Assembly (NCBI RefSeq): GCF_023168325.1
Contig: NZ_AP025688.1
Coordinates: forward strand, 3,720,001 to 3,784,000
Direction: 5' to 3'
Length of the DNA stretch: 64,000 bases
From: Tsukamurella sp. PLM1
Lineage (GTDB): Bacteria; Actinomycetota; Actinomycetes; Mycobacteriales; Mycobacteriaceae
Below the pieces are notes generated by a model. The model ran no database searches. It was not told the origin of the DNA and was given only the letters and a program-made list of their open reading frames with translations. A program made the position numbers and the translations under genes. Positions 37,728-49,740 of this stretch are shown here, one piece after another (within the stretch, counting starts at the first letter, position 1; each line of letters begins with the position of its first letter).

Positions 37728-39432
37728 GCCCGGACCTCCGCTCCGGTCGGAGTCAGGTGCACAACGGTGTCGGCCGCGGCGATCAACGTCGGGGACGCCG
37801 TGAACACGACGGTGGCGAGCCCCTCGCGGGCCGCACCCAGCCGGTCCGCGATCGCCGCCTCGGTGACCGAGTCGACGGCGCTGGTCGGATCCACCAGCAC
37901 CAGCGTGCGCGTGTCGGTGGCGAGCGCCCGGGCCAGAGCGACCCGCTGCCGCTGGCCGCCGGACAGCAGGCGGCCGGCCTCGCCGACCGACGTCTGCAGC
38001 CCGTCGGGCAACACGGCGAGGACGTCGTCGCAAGCCGCGGCCAGCAGCGCCGCAGCGACGCGGTCGGGCGCGCCGCCGGCGGCCACGTTCTCCTCGATCG
38101 TGCCCTCGAACAGCGTCGTGGCGTGTGGCGCGACGCGCACGGCCCGCAGCGCGGCGGGCTGGCTCAGGATGTACAAGTCGGTGCCTCCGACGGTGACCGA
38201 CGCCCCGGGCCGTGGCGCACCGGTGCGCGCGAGCAGCGCGGTCGCGGCGGCGGCGGTCTCGGCGCCGCACACGACGGCGGTGACCCCGGCGGGCGGGAAC
38301 TCCAGGTCCACGAGGTCCTCGCCCGCGGGGACGCCGGTGACCCGTACGGGCACGTCGTCGCCGTCGTGCGCGTGCAGCGTCCCTTCGTCGCGCGCGAACG
38401 GGGCCTGCAGCACCATGAGCACACGCTTGGCGGAGGCGTTGCCCGCGACCCAGAACTTGCCGAAGTTGGTGCCCATTGCCTGCAGCGGCGCCATCACCAC
38501 CTGGGTCAGCCCCACGACGGTGATCAGCTGTCCCACGCTGAGGTCGCCGTGCACGGTCTTGACGCCGGCGAGCACGCCCACGAGCACGACGAAGACGGCG
38601 GCGACGGCCTCCATCGCGCCCACGTACGCCCCCTCGGACCTGCGGGCCTTGATGACGGCGGCGAGCGCGCGGGCGCTCGCGGACCGGTAGCGGCGGTCCG
38701 CCTCGGCCTCGGCGTGCATTCCCTTGACCACGCGGAACCCGGCGACGAGATCGGCCGCGGCCCCGGCGGCCTCGCCGGCCGCCCGCTGCTCCGCCTCGCT
38801 GCGGGCGCGCAGGGCGCCGCCCGCCTTGTCCAGGCACCACAGCATCGCCGGCGCGCCGAGCAGCACGAGCAGCCCCAACTGCCACGAGATCGACAGCAGC
38901 ACGACGCCGCAGAAGACGATCGCCGCCAGCTCGCCCACCGGGTAGAGCCCGAGCGCGACGGACATGGCGAGCCGCTGCACGTCGGAGGTCGCGATGGACA
39001 GCAGCACACCGGGCGAGTGGCCGCCGCCGAGGCCGCGGGGTCCAGGATCCTGTCGGTCACCTGTGTCCGCAGCCGGTGCTGCACGGTGTTCATCCCGAGG
39101 AAGCCGATGCGTGAACCGAAGCGGAAGCTGAAGGAGAGGAAGGCGAACAGGACCGCGAGCACGAGCACCCAGCGGACGGTCGCCGCCCAGTCGCCGGTCT
39201 GGATCGCCCGGTCGATCGCGAGGCCCATCACGACGGGCACCAGCGCCTCGCCGACCTGGTGGCCGATGATGAGCAGTCCCGCGGGCAGCGTCCGCGACCG
39301 GTTGCCGAACATGGTGCGCAGCACCAGCTGCCGCGGCGTGGTCGTCCCGTCGACCGCGAAGGGGCGGTGCTCGGGCTGCTCCTCCGGCGCCTCGAAGAAC
39401 ACCGGCAGCCGGCTCCCGGTCCAGTCGGCCAT
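37724..39432 (-). CDS. ABC transporter, fused membrane and ATPase subunit A (one frame break)
   Basis: About 569 residues once repaired. The frame breaks near 39035-39040, where one missing C would give LDPRGLGGGHSPGVLL. After the membrane domain, the ATPase keeps a canonical signature LLSGGQRQRVALARAL, but its P-loop position reads VVCGAETAAAATALL, with no GKS/T. Walker B is LVLVDPTSAVD, where the Asp-Glu pair has become Val-Asp. It is therefore a degenerate ATPase that supplies only its signature motif to the partner's site. Begins 7 bp after the isochorismate synthase stop. Confidence 0.85.
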
Positions 39433-39439
39433 CGGACAG

Positions 39440-40539
39440 TCAGCTCCTCGCGGTCTCGGTGAGCCGGAACGGGCCCAGCACGGTGCGCAGCTTATTGCGG
39501 GTCTCGGCCAGTTCGGCGTGCGGGTCGGACGCCCCGACGATGCCGCCCCCGGCGAACGCGCGCAGCCGCGCACCGTCGAGCTCCGCGCACCGGATGCTGA
39601 CGCGCCAGTGCCCGTCGCCGTTCGCGGCGCTCCATCCGACGGCGCCGGCGTAGAAGCCGCGGGGGCTGAGCCCCCATCGATGCTGCCGCCCTCGATGTCG
39701 GCGATCGCGTGCGCGGCGGTGCGCCGCGGGAAGCCGCAGACGGCGGGGGTCGGATGCAGTGCGAGGGCGAGGTCCAGCGCCGTCGTCGCCGGATCCGCGA
39801 GCCGGCCCTCGATCTTCGTCCCGAGGTGCCACACCGGCCCGGCCCGGGTCACCGACGGTGCGCCGGGCACGTCCAGGTCGGAGCACAGGGGCGCCAGCGC
39901 GGCGGCGATCTCGTCGACCACGTACGCATGCTCCTCGCGGTCCTTCGGCGAGTCGAGCAGTCCCTCGGGCGAGGTCGCGGTGCCGGCGAACGGGTGGCAG
40001 AAGACCGTGCCACCCATGCGTCCGACCAGGATCTCCGGGCTGGAACCGACCAGCCAGCGCCCGCGATGATCCTCGCCGGCGGCGCCCAGGGCCACGGCGA
40101 ACGCGTTGCCCTCGCGGTCGCGTTCCTCGAGCGCAGCGGCCACGGCGAGCGGATCCAGCGCGGCGGCGGCCTCGAAGTCGACGGCGCGCGCGAGCACCAC
40201 CTTCTGCAGGTCGGAGCCCTCGATCAGCGCGATCGCGCGGCGCACCCGGGACACGTGCTCGGCAGGTTCGGGGTGCTGGGCGGTCTGGACCAGAGTCGGG
40301 AGCTCCGACGGTGCGCCCGGCGCTGCCGCGGGCCCGAAGCGCCGCGGCACCGTCAGCGCTGCCGGGTCGTCCAGGTCGAACGGGAGCGCGCCGACCAGCG
40401 ACGGGGCGGCGCCCGACCGCAGCGCGGCCGCCGCGGCGTGCGGGTCGGTGAACGTGCTCGCGGTCCCGCTCGCGGCCAGGCGTTGCCCGGCGGCGGTCAG
40501 CAGGAAGTGCGGATGCTCGCTCTCCGCGGAGTCGATCAT
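39440..40539 (-). CDS. dhbC: Isochorismate synthase (one frame break)
   Basis: About 366 residues. Converts chorismate to isochorismate, first step to 2,3-dihydroxybenzoate. Core motifs of the chorismate-binding family: SDLQKVVLARAV (catalytic Lys), GSSPEILVGRMGG, PFAGTATSPEG, LHPTPAVCGFPRRTA, and after the break GFYAGAVGW and RAFAGGGIVGASDPHAE. The break is a C run at about 39665-39670 (one C missing). Its ATG overlaps the isochorismatase stop (ATGA). No salicylate synthase features; the adjacent dhbA and dhbB homologues commit it to DHB. Confidence 0.9.
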
Positions 40540-41154
40540 CGCAGCGCCTCCAGAACCCGGTCGGTGGTCTCCACCTGCCGCATCGGCCCGACACGTAGGT
40601 GAGCGCGTTCGCGTGATCCTGCGCGGAGAAGTCGGCGACGGCGTCGCGCACCACGTACGGCTGCACGTCGCGCATGAAGGCGTCGAGCGCGGTCGTCATG
40701 ATCCCGATGTGGGCGTAGATGCCCGCGATCACCAGCTGATCGCGGCCCCAGGTCCGCATCCGCTCCGCGAGGTCGGACTTCGCGAAGGCGCTGTAGCGCC
40801 ACTTGGTGAGCAGCACGTCGTCGTCGGCGGGGGTCAGCTCGCCGATGATGTCCTGATTGGCCGTCTTCAGGCCCGGGCCCCAGAAATCGGTGAGCAGCGC
40901 CCGCTCTTCGGGGTCCTGGTCGCCGGGCTGCGCCGTGTAGACCACGGGCACGCCGGCGGAGCGGGCCGCGGCGCGCAGGGCCACGATGTTGGGCACGACG
41001 GTGCGCAGCGGCTCCGCGTCGCGCTCGAAGGGCCCGACGAAGTGCTCCTGCATGTCGTGGATCAGCAGGACGGCGCGGGCCGGCTCGACGGTCCAGTCGA
41101 CCGTGTCGGCGCACTCGATCTCGGGCAGGTCGTAGACGACCGTCTTGGGCAGGC

Positions 41155-41158
<4 letters not shown>
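40536..41158 (-). CDS. dhbB: Isochorismatase without carrier domain (one frame break)
   Basis: About 207 residues. Hydrolyses isochorismate to 2,3-dihydro-2,3-dihydroxybenzoate and pyruvate. Catalytic residues: Asp in [14 protein letters not shown], Lys in [10 protein letters not shown], and the region [18 protein letters not shown] (a Cys is not present at the cysteine-hydrolase position, as in EntB-type isochorismatases). Unlike EntB and DhbB it ends after the hydrolase domain; the aryl carrier protein is a separate gene at 50442. The break near 40580 is one missing base in the last 20 codons. Start GTG overlaps the upstream stop. Confidence 0.9.
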
Positions 41159-42790
<1,632 letters not shown>

Positions 42791-42794
<4 letters not shown>

Positions 42795-43538
42795 ACCGTG
42801 GCGCCTCCGTCGACGGTGAGTACCTGCGCGGTCACGTGCCGCGCATCGGGCGAGAGCAGGTAGTCGATGGCGCCGGCGATGTCGTCGGCGTCGGCGATGC
42901 GGCCCAACGGGATCCCCAGCCGGTGCCGGGCCAGATCGCCGGCGATCGCGGCCTCCGCGGCGGCCGCACCGCCGAACGCCGTCTGCATGGGGGTGGCCGT
43001 CGATCCGGGCGACCACGTTGATCCGCACGCCGCTTCCCGCCAGTTCGAGTGCGAGCGTGAGGGTCGCGTTGTGCGCGGCCGCCTTCGACGCCCCGTAGGC
43101 GCCGAGGCCGACGCGCGGGCCGTTCCCGGCGTTGGAGCCGACGACCACGGCGGCGCCGGCGCCGCGCTCGGCCATCCGCCGGGCGGCGGCGGTGAGCACG
43201 TGCACCGTGCCGGTGAGGTTCACGGCCAGCGCGGCGGCCCAGTCCTCGGCCGCAGTGTCCAATACGGGCCCGGCCACCAGGGTTCCCGCGCAGTGCGCGA
43301 GCGCGTCCACGGGCCCGCCGGCCTTCTCGGCGGCGTCGAGCGCCGCGGCGACCGCGTCCGCGTCGGTCACGTCCAGCACGTGTGAGGTGGCGGTGCCGCC
43401 CGCGTCCGCGACGGCGCGGGCGGTCGCGATCAGCCCGTCCGCGTCGCGGTCCGCGAGAGCGACGGGGCCGCGCCGCGCGAGCCGCAGGGCGGTCGCCGCG
43501 CCGATCCCGGACGCGGCGCCGGTGATGAATGCGTGCAT
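42791..43538 (-). CDS. dhbA: 2,3-dihydro-2,3-dihydroxybenzoate dehydrogenase (one frame break)
   Basis: About 249 residues, short-chain dehydrogenase fold. The NAD motif is FITGAASGIGAATALRL, the catalytic Ser-Tyr-Lys region reads VVGSNAGNGP ... LGAYGASKAAAHN, and the C terminus PLGRIADADDIAGAIDYLL and LTVDGGATV is typical. The frame shifts near 43005-43012 at the RINVVSPGST-type segment (two bases missing or one extra). Oxidises the isochorismatase product to 2,3-DHB. Starts at MHAFITGAA, 16 bp after the formyltransferase stop. Confidence 0.9.
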
Positions 43539-43554
43539 GTCTCGCGCCCCCGGG

Positions 43555-44493
43555 TCAGCCGAGATAGGCGCCGGAGTCGCCCAGGATCTTCGCGGCGGGG
43601 TGCTCGGCGCCGTCGGCGGTGCGGACAGTCTCGACGATCAGCGCGGGGTTGCCCCCGCGCCAGGCGTCGGGCCCGGCGACGACGGCGATGCCGTCACCGT
43701 CGGGCACGCAGACGCGGCCCGGCGTGCCGCCGTACCGCTTGCTGGACACCGAGGCCGCCGTGATCGCGAGCCGCTCGCCACGGAAGACGGTGTGGGCGTT
43801 CGGGTACGGATCGGACTGCGCGCGGATCAGCCGCTCGATGGCATCGGCGGGCCACGACCAGTCGATGGCGCTGTCGGCGTCGGAGCGCTTGTGGAAGTAC
43901 GTCGCCGCGGCCGGATCCTGCGGGATCAGGTGCGCCGTACCGGCTTCCAGCTCACCGAGCGCCCGCGCGACGAGCGGTCCGATCAGGTCGACGGTGCGGT
44001 GGAACAGGTCGACGGTGCGGTCGGTGGGCCCGACCGCGACGGACTCCTGCGCGATGATCGGCCCGGTGTCGAGGCCTTCGTCCATGAGGTGCGCGGTGAC
44101 GCCCACGTGCGTCTCGCCGTTGATGAGCGCCCAGATCAGCGGCGAGAAGCCGGCGTACTTGGGGAGCAGCGAGTCGTGGATGTTGAGGGTGCCCAGCCGC
44201 GGCATCGCGTAGATCGACTTCGGCAGCCAGGTGCGCCAGTTATTGGCGACGATGATGTCCGGTTCCGCTGCCGAGACCGCCTCGAAGAGTGCATCATCGG
44301 GCTTCTTCGCCAGATGCACGGGCACCCCCTGCTCGGCGGCGAGCTCCTCGACCGAGTCGTTCCACATCATCTCGTACGGGTTGTTCGAGACGGGGTGCGT
44401 CACGGCGAGCGTGACCTCGTGGCCGGCCTCGAGGACGGCGGACAGCGTGCGGTGGCCCCAGGTCTGGAACCCGAACGTGACGACGCGCATCAT
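43555..44493 (-). CDS. N5-hydroxyornithine formyltransferase
   Basis: A 312-residue 10-formyl-THF-dependent formyltransferase. The N-terminal domain has the Asn-His-Asp catalytic set: LNIHDSLLPKYAGFSP (Asn, His) and LMDEGLDTGPIIAQES (Asp); the C-terminal domain is the Fmt-like OB fold (VRTADGAEHPA). It differs from tRNA formyltransferase in lacking the tRNA-binding insertion and is encoded right after an ornithine hydroxylase (ATGA overlap), as in coelichelin- and rhodochelin-type loci. It should make N5-formyl-N5-hydroxyornithine for NRPS incorporation. Confidence 0.85.
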   Translation of the reverse strand: MMRVVTFGFQTWGHRTLSAVLEAGHEVTLAVTHPVSNNPYEMMWNDSVEELAAEQGVPVHLAKKPDDALFEAVSAAEPDIIVANNWRTWLPKSIYAMPRLGTLNIHDSLLPKYAGFSPLIWALINGETHVGVTAHLMDEGLDTGPIIAQESVAVGPTDRTVDLFHRTVDLIGPLVARALGELEAGTAHLIPQDPAAATYFHKRSDADSAIDWSWPADAIERLIRAQSDPYPNAHTVFRGERLAITAASVSSKRYGGTPGRVCVPDGDGIAVVAGPDAWRGGNPALIVETVRTADGAEHPAAKILGDSGAYLG

Positions 44494-45788
44494 GCTCCCT
44501 TCGCGATGGTGGTCAGGCTGGTGTCGGCGACGAGCCCGTCGAGGATCTCGCCGGCCCGGACGGCGACGTTGGACAGCAGCGTCGAGCCGAGGCCGTGGGT
44601 CGCCTCGGTGGCGCCCTGGACGTACAGGCCGGGAACGGGCTCACCGTCGATCGTGAGACGGTAGTCGCGGCCCACCCGGATCCGCTCGGGAGCCACTCCC
44701 CAGTCGGACACGACGTCCGAGACGCCGATCGAACGGAATCCGGTGGCGCACACCACCGCCGTGTACTCCGCGGTGGTCGTCCGCTCGGACATGCGGTCGT
44801 GCAGCTCCACCCGGACCCCGGTGTTCGACGGTGCCGCCGCCCGGACCTCGGTGACGGGCCGCATGAGGAGCCGGCGGTTCCCGGTCACCTTCTCCTGGTA
44901 TTCGACGGCGTACAGCTCGTTGATGAGCTCGAGGTCGACGCAGCCGTAATTGGTGGTTGCGTGCCTGGCCATGAGCTCGGCGCGCACATCGTCCTCCGCG
45001 TCGAAGAAGTCGTCCACGGCCGCCGGATCGAACACCTTGTTGGCATAGGGGCTGTCATCGGCGGGCTGGAAGCCGTAGGAGTTGAACGCGCACTCCACCA
45101 CCGCTTCCGGGTAGCTGCGGTGCAGGTGCTGCGCCACCTCGGCGGCGCTCTGCCCGCCTCCGACGACGAGGAAGCGGTGCGGCGCAGCCGGATCCAGGTC
45201 CGCCGCTGCCAAGTGCTCGAGCAGGCGGTGGTTGTGGAACAGCCGCGGGCCGGTCGCGGCCCACTCCGGCAGCCGCTCGCGCAGGCCGGTGGCAACCACG
45301 ACGGACCGCGCCCGCAGTTCGCCGTCGCCGTCCGGGCCCGAGAACCGGACCAGCCACCGCGCACCGTCGGGGGTACCGGAGCCGTCGAGGCGCTCCACCG
45401 CGGTCACGGTGGTGCCGTAGGAGATCGACGCGTCGACGCTCTCCGCCACCCAGCCGAGGTAGTCGGTGAACTCGACCCGCGTGGGGAAGAAGGTCTGGTG
45501 ATTGATGAAGTCCACGAGCCGTCCCCGGGCCTCGAGGTAGCTCAGGAAGCTGAAGGGACTGCGCGGGTTGCGGAGCGTCACCAGGTCCTTGAGGAAGGCG
45601 ATCTGCATGGTGGCCCCGTCGAGCAGCATGCCCGGGTGCCACGCGAACGCCGGCTTGCGCTCGAGGACGGCCATCGACAGGGAGGGATAGCCGGCCTTGT
45701 TGCGTTCATGGACGGCCGCGGCGAGCCCCAGGTTGGACGGTCCCGCCCCGATGCCGACCACGTCGGCGATCGCCTGCTGCTGTGCCAT
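44490..45788 (-). CDS. L-ornithine N5-monooxygenase
   Basis: A 432-residue flavin N-hydroxylase of the SidA/PvdA/IucD family, using FAD and NADPH. FAD motif VGIGAGPSNLGLAAAV (about 11-26), NADPH motif VVGGGQSAAEVAQHL (about 213-227) and the C-terminal ATGFRSIG (substrate/FAD) are intact; KDLVTLRNPRSPFSFLSYL is the typical substrate-side loop. Ornithine rather than lysine is inferred from context (formyltransferase plus NRPS). First gene of the leftward operon, with an IdeR-like box 27 bp upstream and an AAGGAGA Shine-Dalgarno. Confidence 0.92.
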   Translation of the reverse strand: MAQQQAIADVVGIGAGPSNLGLAAAVHERNKAGYPSLSMAVLERKPAFAWHPGMLLDGATMQIAFLKDLVTLRNPRSPFSFLSYLEARGRLVDFINHQTFFPTRVEFTDYLGWVAESVDASISYGTTVTAVERLDGSGTPDGARWLVRFSGPDGDGELRARSVVVATGLRERLPEWAATGPRLFHNHRLLEHLAAADLDPAAPHRFLVVGGGQSAAEVAQHLHRSYPEAVVECAFNSYGFQPADDSPYANKVFDPAAVDDFFDAEDDVRAELMARHATTNYGCVDLELINELYAVEYQEKVTGNRRLLMRPVTEVRAAAPSNTGVRVELHDRMSERTTTAEYTAVVCATGFRSIGVSDVVSDWGVAPERIRVGRDYRLTIDGEPVPGLYVQGATEATHGLGSTLLSNVAVRAGEILDGLVADTSLTTIAKGA

Positions 45789-45814
45789 GAGTCTCCTTCG
45801 CGCCGTCGAACTAG

Positions 45815-45833
45815 GTAGGATAGGCATACCTGA
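45815..45833. promoter_or_regulatory. IdeR/DmdR-type iron box, siderophore operon and binding protein
   Basis: GTAGGATAGGCATACCTGA agrees with the IdeR consensus TTAGGTTAGGCTAACCTAA at 14 of 19 positions by my alignment. It overlaps a minus-strand TATCCT -10 element for the ornithine monooxygenase operon and lies between that gene and the divergent binding protein, so iron-loaded IdeR would repress both. Confidence 0.7.
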
Positions 45834-45906
45834 AATGGGGTATGGTTCGCCAGTCGAGACAACCGTTGTGTCCAGTCACACAGCACCCGCGCCCCGAGGA
45901 GACGCC

Positions 45907-46934
45907 ATGTTCCGCAGACCACGATTCGCGCGCGCCGCGCTGGTCATCGCCACTTCCGCTGCCTTGTTCGCGGGGACCGCCTGCGGCTCCGGAACCCCGG
46001 CTGAGGACCACACCCAGCACGACACCGGATTCCCGGTCAGCATCACCTCGGCGCTCGGCACCGTCGAGATCAAGGCCCGGCCGCAGCGCGTGGTCACGCT
46101 GGGTTGGGGCAGCACCGAGGCCGCCGTGGCCCTGGGCGTGATCCCCGTGGGCATGCGGGATATGAAGTCCGAGCTCGGCGAGGGCGGCAGCGGTGCCATG
46201 CCCTGGGTGCAGGCGAAGCTGGGCGACGCGAAGCCGGTGCTGCTGCCGGAGTCCAGCAGGTCGATCCCGCTCGAGCAGATCGCGGCACTGAAGCCCGACG
46301 TCATCCTGTCGGTGCAATCCGGACTCACCGCCGACCAGTACGCGCAGCTGAACAAGATCGCGCCCACAGTGGCGCAGCCCGGCCGCAACTGGCAGACCAG
46401 CTGGCAAGACCAGACCACGCTCGTGGGCAAGGCCCTCGGTCGCGAGGCCGAGGCCAAGACACTGATCGCGGACACCGATAAGCGGATCGCCGAGGTCAGG
46501 ACCGCGCACCCGGAGTTCGCCGGAAAGACGGTGGCCGCGGCCAGCGGCACCACCCCCGAGAGCCTCAACTTCTACTTCGACACCGATCCGCGGGTGATGC
46601 TGCTGCAGAGCTTCGGCTTCACCGTGCTGCCCGAGCTGGCCGCCCTGCGCAAGGCCACCCTCCCGGCAAGTTCGCGGCACCGGTGAGCTGGGAGAACGTG
46701 CCCGAGTACAACGCCGATGTCCTCACTTCGTGGTACCTCGACGCAGCCAAGCGCGAGGCCACCGAGGCCAACCCGTCGTTCGCGAGCCTGAAGGCCGTGC
46801 AGCGCAAGTCCTACGTCCCGCTGACCGATCCGCCTCTGGTGTTCGCCGTGAGCTCGCCGAACGTGCTGGACCTGCCGTGGCTGCTCGACCGCTACGTTCC
46901 CCTGCTGTCCAACGCCGCGAAGACCGCGGGCTGA
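45907..46934 (+). CDS. Ferric-siderophore binding lipoprotein (one frame break)
   Basis: About 342 residues, FepB/FecB-type. Signal peptide with lipobox LFAGTAC (Cys about 27), then the two-lobe fold: RPQRVVTLGWGSTEAAVALG, EQIAALKPDVILSVQSGL and, after the break, WENVPEYNADVLTSWYLD and PNVLDLPWLLDRYVPLLS. The break near 46665 is one missing G (PGKFAAPVSW). Captures ferric siderophore outside the membrane. No FecCD-type permease or ATPase is in the window. GAGGAGA precedes the ATG; the iron box lies upstream. Confidence 0.88.
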
Positions 46935-47017
46935 CTCGAAGAAGATTCGAGATGTCGCACTAGAAAGATGATGTCAAGACCTATCATCGTTCGATATATC
47001 TTCCTAAAATAGAAGGC

Positions 47018-48810
47018 ATGAGCTATTCGGACGATGCGTTCACGTTGGGCAGGCGGGTTGCCACGCCCCTGCCCGGGGTGTTCGACGGTGCGGTGTCCGG
47101 GCTCAGCGCCGGGGGTGCGTTGTCGCGGTTGCGGGAGCCGGCGGCGCAGCAGAATCGGTTGGAGGCGGAACGGGCGGCGGTGCTGACCAGGCTCTATGAA
47201 CTGCGGGATGATGCTCGGCGGGTGCGGGAGGAGTCATCGCGTCGGTTCGTCGACGATTGGGATGAGTTGGTCGCCGAGGTCGGTGCCGCCCTGGGTGTTG
47301 GTCGCACGGCCGCGGGGTCCGCGGTGCATCGCGGGCTGGATCTGCGCGAGCGGTGCCCGCGGTTGTTCGAACTGTTCGCTGCCGGGAAGGTATCGCTGCC
47401 GCTGGTCCGGGAGGTGCTCCGGCATCCGCTGCGGTGCTCAATGAGCAGGTCGCGAAGGCCTTCGATGAGCGGATCACCGCGTGGCTCGCAACCCGCTGTG
47501 GGCAGTCGCTGTCGGTGCGGGCGGTGACCGACGCCGCGAAGAGTGTGCTCGTCCGGTTGGATCCGGCGGCGGCGCGGGAAACACCGCCGGCCGAGCCGCG
47601 GGAGCGGTTGGAGTTCCACACGCGTGTGGACGGACTGGTCGATCTGGAGGCGGTGATGCCCAAGGATCAGGCGCTGCGGTTGTCGGCGCTAGTCGGGCCG
47701 CTGGTGCAGTCGGTGTGTCGGGCGGATGGCCGCACGGTGGGGCAGCGGCAGGTCGCCGCGCTCGTCGCGCTCGCGGAGGGATACGAGAGCTTGGGCTGCC
47801 TATGCGGCACTGATTCGTGCGAGCTGCGCGAGGCGCGGCCGCGGACCGCGGCGGTGTCCCAGGATATCCGGGCGTTGGCGGTGATCGTCCTCAACGAATC
47901 CGACCTCGCCGACGTCACAGCCGCCGCGCTCGACGACGCGGCCCCGCCCGAACCGGAACCTGATCTGTTCACGCCCACCCCTGACGCCGCGCCTGCGCAA
48001 GCACTCGAAGATGCCGACGCCACTGGCAATGGGGACGCCGAAGTCGTTGCCGGTGGCGGCGATGCAGAACACGGGGCGGTCGTCCTGACCGGAGACCCCG
48101 GGATCACCGGCCCTGTGACCGTGGAGCAAGCGCGGGCCTTGATCGCCGCCACGCAAACCCAGTGGCGGGTCCTCGGCCGCCGCGACCCCGCCACCGGGGA
48201 GATTCACGCCCGCGGCGCCGGAGGGTACCGCCCCACCTGGTACCAACTACTCGTCATGCGCCTGACCTACCCGACATGCGTCTTCCCCGGCTGCAGCGTG
48301 CCATCGGACCACTGCCAGGCCGACCACGTCGGGGAATTCGACCACGACGATCCCGGCGCAGGCGGGGCGACCACCGTCGCAGGCAAAGGCACCGCGGGGA
48401 ACCTGGTGCCGCTGTGCGGGTTCCACCACCGCATCAAGACCGAGACCGGATGGCTCTCAGACCTGCTGCCGGACGGCACCGTCGAATGGCGGCACCCCGC
48501 CGGAGGCGTGCACGCCGTCCCACCCGGTAGCGCCCGGGATCTGCTCCCCGGGCTTGAACAGATCATCTGGGATGCCCCCGAACCCGCACCGCCGAAACCG
48601 AAGAACCCCGACGGACTGGCCACCGCGGCGAAACGACGTGCGAAGGCCCGCAAGGCGCTCCGCGCGGAGAACCAGATTCTGCGTGAGGAACATCGACGAC
48701 ACCGCGCCGCTGCGGCGGAACAACGCGCCCGCGAGCAGGAGCGCGCCCAGGCCGAAGCGGCAGGCATCGACTACGACGACACGCAGCCCCTCCAACCCCC
48801 ACCCTTCTAG
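47018..48810 (+). CDS. DUF222/HNH endonuclease domain protein, 13E12 type (one frame break)
   Basis: About 597 residues. An N-terminal DUF222 domain (AERAAVLTRLYELRDDARR ... VHRGLDLRERCPRLFELFA) and a C-terminal HNH motif: CVFPGCSVPSDHCQADHV, with zinc-binding Cys pairs and GNLVPLCGFHHRIKTE. Such genes (the REP13E12 family in M. tuberculosis) are dispersed, mobile-like actinobacterial repeats. It splits the siderophore locus between a binding protein and the reductase. The break near 47420 is one missing G (VLRASAAVLNEQ). The A+T-rich leader (46980-47015) contains AGAAGG Shine-Dalgarno. Confidence 0.85.
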
Positions 48811-48841
48811 GCCAGGAGAGCCAGAGGTCACCCAGCGGCCG

Positions 48842-49737
48842 CTACAGCCCCGCGGCCTCGAGGGCCTGCTCGTAGAGGTCGGTCGCCTCGTCGCGGGACT
48901 TGCCCGCGGCGAGGGCGTCGGCGAACACGGCGCGCAACCGGTCCTCCCCCGCCGCCTCGAAGCGCTTCGTCCACGCCTCGGCGTCGTACCGCCAGTACCC
49001 GACGACGTCGGCACGGTCGCGCGACCAGCCGAGGCCGCGCACGTGCTTCTTGGCGGCCCGCGTGTCGGCCGCTTCCCCGGCCAGCCACAGGTACGCGTCG
49101 GTCGGGAGATCGACGCTGCGCAGCGCCTCGGGGAGGCGGCTGGGCGCCGCGCCGTTCCCGGTGCCGACGAGTTCGATGACCTCGGCCCCGTCGCGCCGCG
49201 GCAGGTAGTCGAGCTCGCTGCGGTCGAGGACCTCGGCGATCACAGTGACGTCGATGCCCGCGGGGGTCTCCTCCAGGATCCGGGCGAGCGCGGGCAGCGC
49301 GGCGAGGTCGCCCGCGAGGACATGGCGGGTGGCGTCAACGGCCGGCTCGTACCAGGACCTCGGCCCGGCGGCCAGCAGCCGCCACCCGGGCGCGCGGCGC
49401 GGAACCAGTCGATCGCCGGACCGTGGCCGTGCTCGGCCACGTCCACCAGCATCCGCCGGGTCTGCGGGTCGTAGGCGCGCACGGTGTAGTTGCGGTGCCC
49501 GGCGCTGCGCTCGGGATCGGCGATCTCCCAGCCGCCCAGCGCCTTCGGGTCGTCCGATTGCCGGGCCACCAGCTCGTCGCCGTCAGGCGAGAAGTAGAAG
49601 GCGATCGCCTCGTCGCCGGGCGCGATCGGGACGTAACCGTCTGCCGTGCCGCCACCCACCTCGAACTCGAGACGCAGCAGGTTCGCGGCCACCTGCGAGG
49701 TCGCCGTCAGCGTCAGGACGAAATCGTTCCACTTCAT
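48842..49737 (-). CDS. NADPH-dependent ferric-siderophore reductase (one frame break)
   Basis: About 298 residues, ViuB/SIP family. The FAD-binding RNYTVRAYDPQTRRM and EHGHGPAIDWFRAA (about 80-115) and the NADPH side (DAYLWLAGEAADTRAAKKHVR, VVGYWRYDAEAW) are intact after repair. The break near 49395-49402 is one missing G in a G run (PGWRLLAAG). Releases iron in the cytoplasm from the ferric siderophore. Follows the acyltransferase gene by 3 bp in the same leftward operon. Confidence 0.88.
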
Positions 49738-49740
49738 GCA

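Noticed and set aside
36021..38690. An 889-codon rightward open frame
   Set aside because: Antisense to both ABC transporter genes, composition of a shadow frame.
38524..40539. A single 671-codon protein joining isochorismate synthase and ABC sequence
   Set aside because: The two proteins share a frame only because each is broken by one missing base; repaired frames separate them with a 7-bp gap.
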